A stretch of DNA of 64,000 bases from Atrina japonica (lineage: Eukaryota > Mollusca > Bivalvia > Pterioida > Pinnidae): the NCBI GenBank assembly GCA_030159075.1, contig BROG01000465.1, positions 248,001 to 312,000 on the forward strand. Reading direction: 5' to 3'. Positions 20,590 to 32,278 of this stretch are shown here, piece by piece. The notes under the pieces are model-generated. The model was not told the DNA's origin and searched no databases. It saw only the letters and a list, made by a program, of their open reading frames with translations. Position 1 is the stretch's first letter; every line of letters begins with the position of its first letter. The position numbers and the translations under genes were made by a program.

Positions 20590-20875
20590 TTGTGCGAACC
20601 ATGTGGTGTGGACAGTCTCCGGGTCTGCCCCTTTCAAAATCCGCTCCGTGGTTCCGTTTTACCAGCACCGTCGGGCTGCCGGTAATCTGGTATCAGCTTG
20701 TATTTCCGCTTCGCTGTAAATCATCTGTCTATGAATATAGTGTAGTAGTCAGTCGGGAACCAGCTTTGGCTGCCAGGTCCACTGGGATTGCTACGACCGT
20801 ATAAACACACGAGCGCCGCACCCTTTGGTTTCGAGGTCCGACACCTTTGAAAAGACCGTCATCATATCATTTACT
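20590..20875. other. GC-rich patch of unknown identity
   Basis: Base composition is about half G+C, against roughly a third in the flanks. It contains CCGGGTCTGCCCC, CACCGTCGGGCTGCCGGTAA and ACACGAGCGCCGCACC. No domain or SINE head is recognised in any frame; a fragment of an unrecognised mobile element is most likely. Confidence 0.35.
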
Positions 20876-21049
20876 TACAACACTCATCAGCAAACTAGAT
20901 TTATATTCAATTTCACATTGTACTTAGAACTAGAAAGTCTAGCATCGGATAAGTAAGCATCCACCATCCTCTCCAACTGTCGAATGGATCATAAATGCGT
21001 GGTATTAATTACTTTATAGATGTTAGGCTTTCTCGTTCGGTTTACAGTA

Positions 21050-21205
21050 AGAATATAAAAAATCTCAGATACCTAGGTATAAATCAATAGAATGTCCAGG
21101 ACATAGACACAAATCCGGTAAAAATGGACAAACACGGACCTCTGAAAATTAAAAGGTGGGATCAGGTGCCAATGAGGAGTAAGCATCCCCTGTCAAAACA
21201 TATTT
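21050..21205. repeat. Bivalve-type repeat, right half
   Basis: It shares ATAAATCAATAGAATGTCCA, GGACAAACACGGACCTCTG and GTAAGCATCCCCTGTC with the copy at 18.5 kb at about 85-90% by eye. Confidence 0.6.
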
Positions 21206-21556
21206 TGACAATAATGAGATGTCAAAAATTCTGATAATAAATTCAATATTAGAGATAGAACCACATCGACGAATGGCAGGTATAAATTATTTCTAAAGAT
21301 GTAATGCATTTTGATTTGACCTTTGATGCCAGAGACAGGACCACAACAACAAAAAGGTGTCAGGGGTACCCCTCTTTAAATTTTTTTTTCTCCTCCAGGA
21401 CCGTTGCATAGATTAAAAAAAACTATTTGCATCTGAGTGATCTACATAGATGTATTATGTAAGTATGTTAATTTCGTAGAAATCGGAAAATAATTTTTTA
21501 TGCGTTTGAAGTTACGTTGTCAGTGTTTGTGAGTTTAAAGTTACGTTGTGAGTGTT

Positions 21557-21757
21557 GCAGTGGGACTAATTCAGGTACCACGTGATACCCAATAACGTTT
21601 GTTTCTATTAGTGATGGAATGACGCCAGCATACGATATCCCGCAGTAACGTCATTTCAGCGGGAATATTTCGAAGCGTTACATTCCGTCACCATTGGAGA
21701 TACTAGTACCGCACAAACGTTATTGGTTATCACGTGGTACATAAATGAGTCCCATTG
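21557..21757. mobile_element. Long foldback (hairpin) element
   Basis: The left arm (21557-21643) and reverse complement of the right arm (21659-21757) share GTACCACGTGATA, CCAATAACGTTTGT, GTGATGGAATG and the closing CCCGC; the right arm has a 13-base bulge. The loop is about 15 bases. Almost the whole element is one palindrome. No coding. Confidence 0.75.
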
Positions 21758-21868
21758 CATTGTAAGGTTTGAACCTTGGGGAGTGTTAATATTAAATTCG
21801 AGCTCAACTAATGACGTGTTATTAACAGAATAGATCGTCTTCAGCATCTGTTTTGGTCCATATTATGT

Positions 21869-22024
21869 GGCGTCGGAACCGGGGGGCTAGGGGAGGCTTA
21901 GCCCCCCCCCCTTTTTTTTTGCAAAGATAGACATAGGTGTTAAAAATAGTCCCCAGACGTTTCTGGCGTGTGTATGTGTTTTAAGTTGGTTTAGCCCCCC
22001 CACTTTCAATTTGCTTCCGACGCT
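21869..22024. mobile_element. Short element with GCGTCGGAA / TTCCGACGC ends
   Basis: The outer ends GCGTCGGAA and TTCCGACGC are inverted. Inside, GGCTTAGCCCCCCCC and GTTTAGCCCCCCCAC are direct repeats with C-runs. A degraded SINE or MITE. Confidence 0.45.
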
Positions 22025-22572
22025 GATGTTATGTGTATAATATTTTCAATCCAAATACAAATAATGGAAGTTGAAATAAACCTATGTAAATACGGGACAA
22101 ATAGATATATATCTAAATAAACCATATATCGAAAAAGAAAGATTTTTGACGAAAGTGAAACAAAGTTTTTAGTTGATAAGTTTTATATTTCCAAAATCGA
22201 TTCGTGTGAAGGAAAAAAAACGAGCCGTAAACTTGAACGTAAACAGCTTCTGATATATATATGCGGGGCGAAGGGGTTAGAAAAGGGAGTCCTTCAACAC
22301 ATTGACATATCTTATTATATTTTAATGGTAACAGACACATAAAAAATGTACATTTTATGGAACAATTAATTTAAAATTCATTTCACCGAACTTGTGTGTA
22401 TCAATTCAGAATTTTCTATATTGGGTTTCCGCGGGGAATGATATGCGACGCGAAAAGGTTGAAAACATGTCCCGGTTTCTGTTCGTTAACTTTATTAACC
22501 ATTCATCTTCACTGAATGTAAAATAAGATTTTACTATTGTGATCAATATCAAAACCATGATAGATTTTATCT

Positions 22573-22800
22573 GATTTTGGAATATTGTTTTACACAACAC
22601 TCAACAATTTTGTCAGTTATAATATGGTGGCGCCCAGTTTTTAATAGTGGAGGAGAAAACCCGGCTACAATGACGTAGATTATATCCGGGAAAAGACCGT
22701 TGGTCCGAGTGGGACTCGAACTTTCGTGACCAGAAGTGAAAAACTACATGGTTAAAAGTGCGATGTTCTAACCACTCGTCCCTCAAAACCACGATGTTTT
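22573..22800 (-). repeat. SINE family A, reverse strand
   Basis: Tail ACACAACACTCAACAA first, 'gtggaggagaaaacccgg' in the middle, then GTGGGACTCGAACTTTC (B box in reverse) and TTCTAACCACTCGTCCC (A box in reverse). Confidence 0.75.
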
Positions 22801-22925
22801 GATATTGTACACACAAAATATCTAGAATGGGCAGATTTGAGGATGCGTATTATGCGTTGCAGTAGGCCTAATTTAAATATTTTTTCAGTACTGATGGTTC
22901 TATAGAATGATGAAGGTGAGTCGTG

Positions 22926-23060
22926 TGATGTCTAGGCTGAACTTTCTGTCCCGATTTTAAGCGATTTTTTTTGGGGGGGGGGGGGGGGTAAAATGTTACC
23001 CAAAAAATCACCCCCAAAAAATCGCTTAAAATCGGGCAGACATTCGGCCTATGTGATGTC
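22926..23060. mobile_element. Foldback with poly-G tract
   Basis: CCCGATTTTAAGCGATTTTT (left, 22953 on) is the reverse complement of AAAAATCGCTTAAAATCGGG (right, ends about 23035). Pairing continues weakly outward through CTG..CAG and AGGC..GGCCT. A run of about 18 G lies in the left half of the loop, with a C-run opposite. Confidence 0.75.
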
Positions 23061-26000
23061 GAGAGCGCATATTAGCCTAGCCTTTGATATATAGCCTATG
23101 CTTAATATTTTAAAATATGGGTTGATTAAAATGTATCCTTATTCCTTTTCTAATTTCCAATCTCTGTGAAATGGCTGCATAGATCTATCACTTAGTCAAC
23201 ATAAATCATTAAGCTTGTCATTCCCCAACACTGAAACAGAGTGTGAGGGACGCGTTTACTCCCTACATTCAACGCTGACAATACAATAAACACGTCAGAC
23301 CATGACGTCATCGACATACTGCATTGTCATAACAAGTTAAGTAGAATGTCGAGGTGAAATGGTAAGTAATAGTATCTACATCTTTGTGGATTGAGATTCC
23401 ATGTTGAATCCATCTAGTCAGACTTTCAAGTAAACACATGAATATCGTAAAAATTCTGATGGTTCACCGCGATAACACCGTCACGTGCATGAGGCGAATA
23501 TAACGAGCATAAAAGTGGTAGATCTATCTGTATCCTTTCCAGTCGTTCAATTTACTGTTGAAAAGTTGTTTTTCATTCACTCTTCTTTTTCTCAATTTCT
23601 TATATCTACGATAGATTCACAAATAATATATAGGCCTATGAACCCGGACCTTCTGCTGGCGAGTCCGAAACGTTCTTCCACGAATGTATCGATAGACCAC
23701 CGTAAGTGGTCACGATATGCTGCATGGAGCCTTGTTAGCGTACGATAGGCCTAGTTCCATGTAGGTTACAGGGAAAAAACTATTATTTAGTGATTTATAG
23801 AAAGATATTATGAATAAAGATTAAAATGTCAACACTCCTAGAATTGTATAGTTTAAATAATATTGTCTGGTAGTACCATTAACATGAGGATTCAATACTG
23901 TGACGGGTCAAAAGTAAATCTACACCTCAATTTTTCACCACATTTTTTAAAATGATTTTAACACTTTCCAATGTTTTATTCGGTTTATATTGAAAAAGAT
24001 ACGACTTATTTTACTTATACAATGTAATCTAGACAAAACTCATGTATAAAAAGTCGAATTATTACATTTGGCGTCCACATTTGGACCTTGGTTTTTTTTC
24101 ATGGTAAAGTGAATTTGATTATCCGCAAATATCGCCTCGCATGTGATGGCGACCTCTAAAAGACTCCAGACGAGTGGAGGAGAAATGATTAAATGTGGCA
24201 GTGATATTATTTTAGTGTTCCAGCTTTAGAGTTTTCCCTTTAGCTATACGGGTAGATTTTTGTGAGTTTCTTGTACAATCGTTTTCATCGTAATAATTTT
24301 ATGAGAGCTAGGGCTATGTACAGTTTCGTAAACCAATGAAATCCTTTCAGCTCGATAGCTATAGGAGAGCGCCAGGGCGCAGAACCGCAGGGATCCCAGG
24401 TTTAAGCTCCATTAGAGGCAGTGTATATCTCTGCTATAGTTACAGTGGTCTAAATCACAAATTTACTCGAAAATAGAATTTCGCCCGGTACACAACAATC
24501 TGTGAAAGGAAATCTTAAGTACTTCACAAAGGACAAAAGTCAATACGTTTTCTATAACAGAATGTTAAAGGGCAACTCTGTTTGGGTTTTCGTAATCTTT
24601 TAATACACAGTCGTAACACACTCTTGAGCGTACTCGTTGTTAAAAGATTATTTTAAAATCTCTTCTTTTATATGTCCTGATTGGATTATTTATATAGAAA
24701 ATCTGTCTTGTATAAGGTAATATCGTGTATACGTCATTTTGTCCATTTAGACGGCGATTTTAGGGGCATGTCAGCAGCTGAGAAAAGAGTCCTTACAATA
24801 TAACCATTGTGAGAAAATGCGATAAAACAAGGAATCTCGTCTATCGTAATATCTCCAAGTAATATTGTCCGAAAACAAAAGGAGTTGCTCTCGCCTGCGC
24901 TCATTCTCATGCATTTTTTTCTAAATCCACAGGTCTTCAAGTTTCTGATAACATAAGATAACAAGTTTCCCAAAACATTTTCTAAAGGACCCCTTTCTCA
25001 GTCGCTGGCTCAAACTCTATTATTACGATCGCTTATTTCGATCTAGATAATGTAAAAAAAAAAAAAACAAACAAACAAACAAACAAACAAAAAAAAACAT
25101 CTACGGATGAATGAAATAAAATGATACTTGTGTATTTATTTTACGAGACATAGGTTTATGAAAAAAATAGCCGGAAACTGAAATGTCTAGGTCTATATTA
25201 ATCTAAATCTTTATTTTTTATTTTCAAAATTAAACCCTAAGCATGATTACAATGTGTTTGAACCTGCATTTTAACATTTTATATACTTATTTTATATCAA
25301 TCCATTTACATACTCTAGAGTTAAGTTTAACAAATTCTACATTTTTCTTGCATTTGCGCGAATTCACAGTAAGGCAAACTCCTTTATCCGGTGACCAAAG
25401 TTTCATCTGAATTGAAACTGTGTGGTCTATTTTCAAAATTTAGTATTAATATAAAATCCATTGAAAAAATTAAAATGATTCGGATCGGCTTATCATATCA
25501 ATTGATAATTCATTCAGAAAGCCTGGTCTATCAGTGTATGCACAGTACCGGTTTATGCTTCAACAGAAGATTTTTTAAAAATCAACGGGACACTTATTTA
25601 TGTATATAAATTAAACTTTATATTTCTTGAACAAATCGTCTTGTATACCTAAAAAACAGCATGTACAGTTGTAAGATGTTTACATTACAGTGTCATGGTT
25701 TTTATGAAAAACACAAGTTTCCTTTAACTTTCTATGTATTTTTTTAAAATCATTCTCCTGGGTAGAGCTGTCATTAATGAGAAATTCTATATGGATTAAT
25801 AAAAAGTATCGATATATTGATAAATCTATTAATTTGGTACTTCTGTATGAGTGCATTCAAAATAAATAGATTCATTGTAATATTTATGTGTTTTGTTGTA
25901 TATTTGACTATCCGAAGATGAATGAAGCAATCATTGCTAGGAAAACTGAATAATTAGAAAAATATAACATAGTTCAATGACATGAAGTAAAACAAATGGA

Positions 26001-26260
26001 AAATGTAAAAGAAAATACATCCTGTGAAATGCATAAAGAAATGTATCGCTACTTAAAAAGTGTATCAATTTGTATATAGATACAATAGTTTATAACAATG
26101 TTTGTTTGTTGATTACACAATAATTTTTTTCTCATATGTATTTAAATGCAATTTGATTGCTCTGTGTTCCACGGTATGTTTTATTATGTAATTGTGTTAT
26201 GATGGGATACAGTTTCATGTACGATGAGCTAAATCTATAATAAAACACTATCAGATATAT
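23061..26260. other. Intergenic, mostly nothing recognised
   Basis: No multi-exon coding pattern on either strand. A consensus CRE palindrome TGACGTCA lies at 23303-23310, with a good donor (AAATG|GTAAGT) at about 23361. A (CAAA)n run sits at about 25066-25092. Otherwise AT-rich unique-looking sequence. Confidence 0.4.
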
Positions 26261-26277
26261 CGATATCTTTGTAGAGG

Positions 26278-26314
<37 letters not shown>

Positions 26315-26345
26315 CCCACAAATTTCTATGCTGGCAAATGACAGC
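26278..26345. repeat. Short repeat with palindrome TGTGTTTGTGAAACACA
   Basis: The word CAAGATGTGTTTGTGAAACA followed by CAAATGCCCCCGAT is one I recall as the end of a common bivalve repeat; only this end is visible here. Recognition is from memory. Confidence 0.35.
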
Positions 26346-28620
26346 CCTTCTCCTGGTCGGTATGTTTTTTTTTTATTATTATTATTGTTTTTTTTTAGAT
26401 TTCATTCTCTTTAAACCATATACGGTATTTTCTTCTCATTAATCACTGATTACTCCAATACTAAAACTACAAGATACAACACATTATCCTGGATTAATTT
26501 ACTGAGAACAACAAAGGAAATGTTGTTACAAAATTCATCGATCAAGTATAAATGTTTGTAACTTTCTAATCAACAACAGACACTACGACAGGTTCAAATA
26601 AAAATGTCATGGAGTCAATCTGTAGGCCTATGTATTGTCTTTTACTAATTTTTAATTTGGACAGTTATTTCAATTTAAATATTATTGCTTAGAATTTAAG
26701 AAAATAGTCTTAAATAATGAATGAAATCACTTAAAATTATTTCAAAAAGATGATTTATATGTAATAGAAAGTAATGGGGAAATGATGTTTGTTCATGTCA
26801 TGGTACTGTTACCAAATTAAATCAGTCTATTTCGTAAAGAAAACCGCGTCTGTGAGCGACCTAGCGAAAATTTCCCTTCCTCTGTTCCTGCTTTATAAAA
26901 ATAAAATCCTTATCCCCGTAGAAATGTTATTTGTAATCAATACACTAGAGATAATCACGGTGATATTGACATTGTCATCTAGTCACGGTCTATTGTTTGT
27001 ACCTAAACTCGACAGGTGTGAAAAGAATTTTAATCCAATTAAAACAAGTCTGAACGGGCCAATGACAATGAGGGAGGGGTTCTCAATAGTCGTAAAATTT
27101 TTATCGCTAAAAATGTATTCGATCAGCGAATAGAATATAATGTATAGAATTGTATTCATAGGTTATTTCATATTCATAAATTCAAACTTGAATGTGCATT
27201 TAATTCCAAGAGTTTTATTATGGCACGAGGAGATGAATGTAATAGATGTCGTAAAACGTGCGACCCACTGCCGGTAAAGTTGTTTACACTTTTTTGACAT
27301 GGAGAGCTGGGAGTCTAAGCATGTTACATCGGATTATGTATAGGTGAAAATGTAAGTAAAGGTTGCTTTATAGTAATTATACAAACAAAAGTGCTCGGAA
27401 AAACTCCAATGTCATATGTTTTAACAATATTCATAGTATCGTCTGATTTCTAATTGCACGAGCTAATAGTAAAACATTAAAGAAGAAAAATATGTTTTCT
27501 ATAATCTGAGACTGAAATAACGACAGATGAAGTCATGCAAATTTAATGAAGATTCCTAAAGTAATCAACGATTGATGTGTATGAGAATGCATGAATTATA
27601 GAGTGTTGATGTAATTATATGCTTTAGAATGGTAGTGACATGCATAACAAAGAAAACCTTGCAATATCGATTTTGTTAAGTATTTCTGCTGGTTGGAACA
27701 ATAGCATATATTCTGTCAGTTTCTGCAGTCCATATTTAATACTATATGTTAAAAAAGGGACGCCCTCATCTGTAGAAAACTTGCTGATTTTTGGAACCCA
27801 GGAAGGCTGGCGGTAAAATAGAAAACACAAAGAATTTTTGGAGATAGGCCATAGGGATAGATAAATAGATAAAAAAAAAATGGTGGTGCAGGTAAGAACA
27901 CATACTGGTATATTCTATAGTGATACATGTACATACATCAGGTACATACTCAAGACTTACCAGCTGTGAAATTTTTTCATTTGGGGAGATTTTTCAATCT
28001 CATGGGGAGACTCTAAATTTTAGTAAGAATTAATTGGAAAATTTAAACTTTTCATTGGGGAGATATGCATTTTTCTTGGAAAAAATAGGGGGTCTCCTTA
28101 TTTATGGGGGAGACTTGGCAAGTATGCATACTACATTAGTACATACAGAGATTTTCCACAATCTTTTGGGAATGAGGTTTGGGTGTCTTGAAGTTTTTAG
28201 CAACATTTTACTGAGATTGGGAAAGCTAGAAATACACAAATCTATGTGAAAATATAAGAATCTCTTCAAATTAATTGTCATTTAACTGTTCAATTTTTAA
28301 ATTTTGACTATAGTATATTAAGATAAATGCAATGTTTTTGCACTGAAAATGGGACCTGATTTTGGTCCTGTATCATAGGATGGAAAATCCTTGCTGGTTG
28401 GCTTTTAGAAACAGTGATGTAATTTGAATCTGAAGAAAAGTAACTTATTTTTCAAGACAGTCAGAATTTGAATCAATTATAAAGTATTAAAGTCTAAATA
28501 CATGTATTTATTTGTTTTGTTTTGTTGTTGTTTAATCGGAACACAGGAACAATATTGTATGGGAATCAGGATGAAAGTAATAATTGTAACATGAAACTAT
28601 TTAAAGCAGTTCACAAGTAT
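26346..28620. other. Intergenic; possible upstream region of gene 2
   Basis: No coding exon is supported; the 114-codon frame at 26789-27133 has no recognised domain and no splice context. At 27230-27351 a locally CpG-richer stretch (GTAAAACGTGCGACCC, TGCCGG) is followed by a strong donor AAAT|GTAAGTAA, a candidate untranslated first exon. Confidence 0.3.
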
Positions 28621-28638
28621 ATTGCTAATAGCAAACAC

Positions 28639-28753
<115 letters not shown>

Positions 28754-28884
28754 ACTTTCTTGTTCTGTTACTTCATAATTAATTTGTCTATATATCATGC
28801 ATGCCATAATATGTTATCAAAATGTATAAGGAAAGGTTTTTCATAAGTTGCTTTAACTTGTTACCAATCCTTTTTTTGTTTAAC

Positions 28885-28970
28885 ACTCCACCAAGAATTT
28901 TTCACTTATATGATGTTGTCACCAACCGAATAGGTGAAGTTCCACAGATTTTGACCTGTGCTATGAACTT
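28885..28970 (-). repeat. SINE family B 3' fragment, reverse strand
   Basis: It matches in reverse the family B tail (CATAGCACAGGTCAAAATTT, CTTCACCTA). Similar reverse fragments lie at 31722-31772 and 45193-45246. Confidence 0.55.
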
Positions 28971-29172
28971 GGGAGTTTAAAGTGATGGTTCCTTTATGTG
29001 CCTTGCCTACTTATATTATTTCCTACCATGACTCATCATGGCATGACAATGGATATCAGTTTTAAGCCTAATTTGGAAAAAAAAAAAACACCTGTAACTT
29101 ACATTTTGTATGCAGGGCCATCACATTGGCAAAGGAACAGCACCTATCACTTTTTAAAATTCGTCAATCTTG

Positions 29173-29292
29173 CTACAGTGGAACATGCCTTAAGAGACCA
29201 TTCCCAGATGCCACTGAAATGTGGTCTGTCAAGATGGTTTTCAGAATGTGGTCTTAAAAGACAGGTGGTCTTTTATGACAGGTTCCACTGTA
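29173..29292. mobile_element. TACAGT-ended inverted-repeat element, copy 2
   Basis: It starts TACAGTGGAACATGCC and ends GACAGGTTCCACTGTA. The inside has 'tggtctt..aagaccac'-type complementary words. Confidence 0.65.
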
Positions 29293-29535
29293 TAAAGGCC
29301 ATCAAACTGAGTGTTTGCCTCAAAGTGGTCTGATTAGTGAGATGGTCTCTTAAAATCTCTTTAGGTTCTAGACTTATTTTACAATGATTTATCCAGAAAA
29401 TATTTCAACAAGACTGAATGTTTATGATTTTAAATGTGAGTCAAGGTTCCAGTGTACTTAGTTCTATCATGAATAAACCTTGTAAACAACATTTGAGGAA
29501 TATTTATGTTTTAAATTATCCTAGTTTGGTCACTG

Positions 29536-29806
29536 GGCCTCTGTGACTGAGTGGTTATAGCATAAAACCTTAGACATGTTAAACCATGAAGTCTCTTATC
29601 TGATCTCAAGTCAGCACAGTACAGGTTTGTGTCCTAACGGAGCCTAATCTGAAAATTTGCCAGTTTACTTGCAGAAAGTCAGCACTGGTCTCTTCTCTGG
29701 CACATAGTAACCAGATTTTCACCTCCACCATTAAAAAACCTACTGCCACCATGCATGCATGACTGAAAAATTGTTGAGCTTGACGTAAAACATTAAGAAA
29801 AAAAAT
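29536..29806 (+). repeat. SINE family A
   Basis: The head is GTGACTGAGTGGTTATAGCA, the body ACTGGTCTCTTC and CCACCATTAAAA, and the tail GACTGAAAAATTGTTGAGCT then GACGTAAAAC. The B box is eroded. Confidence 0.65.
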
Positions 29807-30592
29807 AAGGAGATTAATCTATGTCAAAAATAATTTGGGCGGCAGCATTTTGGATAGGTAGGCAGGCAACATCATACAATTAAAATTCTATTTTAGGCCT
29901 CATCTATGTATAATAGTTTATACCCAGCTTTGCTTCTTTGTCTGTAAAACTTTCACAAAATGTTTCATTACATGTAATTTTATACATGTACATGTATGTT
30001 AACCATATACATGTAATATTCATAAACTTGTTTGGAATGTTCATGGTTTAAGTTTAAGTAAGATAACTCTTCACACATCACAAGTTGTTGTAGTGAAGTA
30101 ATGTGTACAATGTATGTATGATGTATGAGCATTTATTCTCTTAACCTTATGTATTTATTCTGTCTTTTTGTTAGTTGTTGAGTGTGACGTAAAACATTAA
30201 AAAAAATAAAGTAAATTAAATTTTGTTAAAAATAATTTGGGTGGCAGCATTTTGGATGGGTAGGCAGGCAACATCATACAATTAAAATTCTATTTTAGGC
30301 CTCATGTAAAATTCTATTTTAGGCCTCATCTATGTATAAAGGTTTATACCCAGCTATGCTTCTTTGTCTGTAAAACTTTCACAAAATGTTTTGTTACATG
30401 TAATTTTATACATGTATGTTAACCATACAATATTCATTAGCTTGTTTGGAATGTTCATGGTTGAAGTTTAAGGGAGATAACTCTTCACACATCACAAGTT
30501 GTTGTAGTGAAGTAATGTGTACAATGTATGTATGATGTATAAGCATTTATTCTCTTAACCTTATGTATTTATTCTGTCTTTTCATTAGTCAG
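29770..30592. repeat. ~404-bp direct tandem duplication
   Basis: Copy 1 (29770-30173) and copy 2 (30174-30592) both begin TTGTTGAG..TGACGTAAAACATT, continue AATAATTTGGG.GGCAGCATT and end TTTATTCTGTCTTTT.TTAG. Copy 2 has an extra internal repeat of TTCTATTTTAGGCCTCAT. Each copy includes the SINE tail, so duplication followed SINE insertion. Confidence 0.85.
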
Positions 30593-30723
30593 AGATATTT
30601 CCCATGTCAGCAGGTATCGATTGTGACATCATGTCTTTATGTCACAATTGATAACTTTTCTCATTTTACACACAAACAAATGACATCACAATCGATACCT
30701 GCTAAGAGGGGTGGTAACTCTGG
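30588..30723. mobile_element. Inverted-repeat element (GCAGGTATCGATTGTGA arms)
   Basis: The left arm contains CAGCAGGTATCGATTGTGAC and the right arm GTCA.ATCGATACCTGCT, with 'taactctg' / 'cagagat' outer ends. Single ends of the same element in opposite orientation lie inside the minisatellite at about 55366-55490 and 56890-57020. Confidence 0.65.
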
Positions 30724-31085
30724 ATGATGAAAATACCTAATATTACCTTGACTCATATTCTCTTCCATGGAACTAAATTTACAACTACAACTGTAAAGTA
30801 GGATTTAAACCATATTAAGTCTCTCATTTCTGGTCATCACAGATTTGAGTCGCACTGTTATACTGGAACCAACTTGCAACCTGTCCATCTATCTGTCTGT
30901 GCATACACAGAACATGTCCCACTATGCAGTCAACCTAATGTTTCATTGAATTTTCTGAAAACTTAATGTGAAGTGGTGGTATCATACATGTAGCAATGTG
31001 TAGATGAAGTTATGATCCCTAATAATGAAAATGATATTGTATAAAGTTGTTATTCTTTAAATGGTTAAAAAAAAATTTTTTTTAA

Positions 31086-31225
31086 CTATTTTGAAGGCAC
31101 ATAAAACACACTGCATTGGCATTAGTCCATAGCACATGTCAAAATTTGTAGCATTTATCCTAAAGCTGGTGACATCGTCATATGAGTGAAAAATTGCTGG
31201 CAGGATGTAAAACGGATATCAAACA
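31086..31225 (+). repeat. SINE family B 3' fragment
   Basis: GCATTGGCATTAGTCCATAG, AAAATTTGTAGC, GTGACATCGTCATATGAGTG and GGATGTAAAAC match the 3' half of family B. Confidence 0.6.
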
Positions 31226-31784
31226 AATATACGACAATTACGTGAAAAAAGGAACAAAATTGTGTCTGGCTATGCAAAATGTCTCCCTTTTCTTTCAATA
31301 TTCTTAAAACTGTATGTGAAGTGGCAGTACCATATTTTATTTTACCCTTTCCTTTCCATTACAGCCCATTCATTTTTCAAAGTGGTTTATACATATTCCT
31401 TTAACTGAAAAATAACAAAACAATTGTGTCAGATTATGCATTTGCTCATTTTTCTATGGAATTCTTACTTTGTGTTAAAAGTTGCAATCATTAGGTTGTA
31501 GAATTTTGCCTTAGGCCAGGGTCCTTTATAAACTTGCCATCAGCCCTCAAGGGAATCAAAGTGTATTTTTGTCATCACTTTGATAAGAACTCTAGTTTAA
31601 TGATACAACATATACATGTATGACATGTATTGATTTTTGTCCTGTTTCATTGTTGTCTTTTTTACATTCCATCTCACATATAATATATGATATATTATTT
31701 AATACATGTACATGGATATATGACCAGCTATAGGTGATATTCCACAAATTTTGACCTGTGCTATGGACTGATGCCAATACTGTA

Positions 31785-31995
31785 AACTTGTACCTGGAAA
31801 TTTTCGCCCCTGGTTATTTCCATCCTTTAACGACAGAAACTATATTCATCCTGTCTTAAATTTGTCTTAAATCACCATAGTCTCATGGATGGCATGTGTA
31901 TGTTCATGTTATTATTATTTTGGATGAAATTTTCGCTTTAATTGTAAATTTGCACTCTCATCTAAGGGCAAAAATGGCAAAAATGAAACGGCAGT
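31785..31995. mobile_element. Small repeat with TTTTCGCCC-type ends, copy 1
   Basis: GGAAATTTTCGCCCCTGGTT opens the element; CTCTCATCTAAGGGCAAAAA lies near the far end. The same words in order occur at 47766-47920 and 53735-53955. Confidence 0.5.
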
Positions 31996-32278
31996 GAAAA
32001 AATTCCAGATATACAATATAATGAAGGATATTTGATGTGCCATGTCTTTAGTTCCACAGGACCCAGTGTAACATGTATAAATCTCATCCAAGAAACTCAC
32101 GTGTAGTCTCATGACTTTTATACCTTCAAGCTAAACACTTGAGAAAGGAAAAGTGATGCTACATGTACATGTAACTGTATGCTTTATACTGACCTTGAAA
32201 AAGTCTTATACTCACATGTGATTGTCTATTGTACAATTGATGTACTTACTGGTAAAAAGTCTCAGGTTGATAAACATT

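Noticed and set aside
26789..27133. 114-codon frame as a gene
   Set aside because: Hydrophobic, AT-driven composition, no recognised motif and no support from neighbouring exons.
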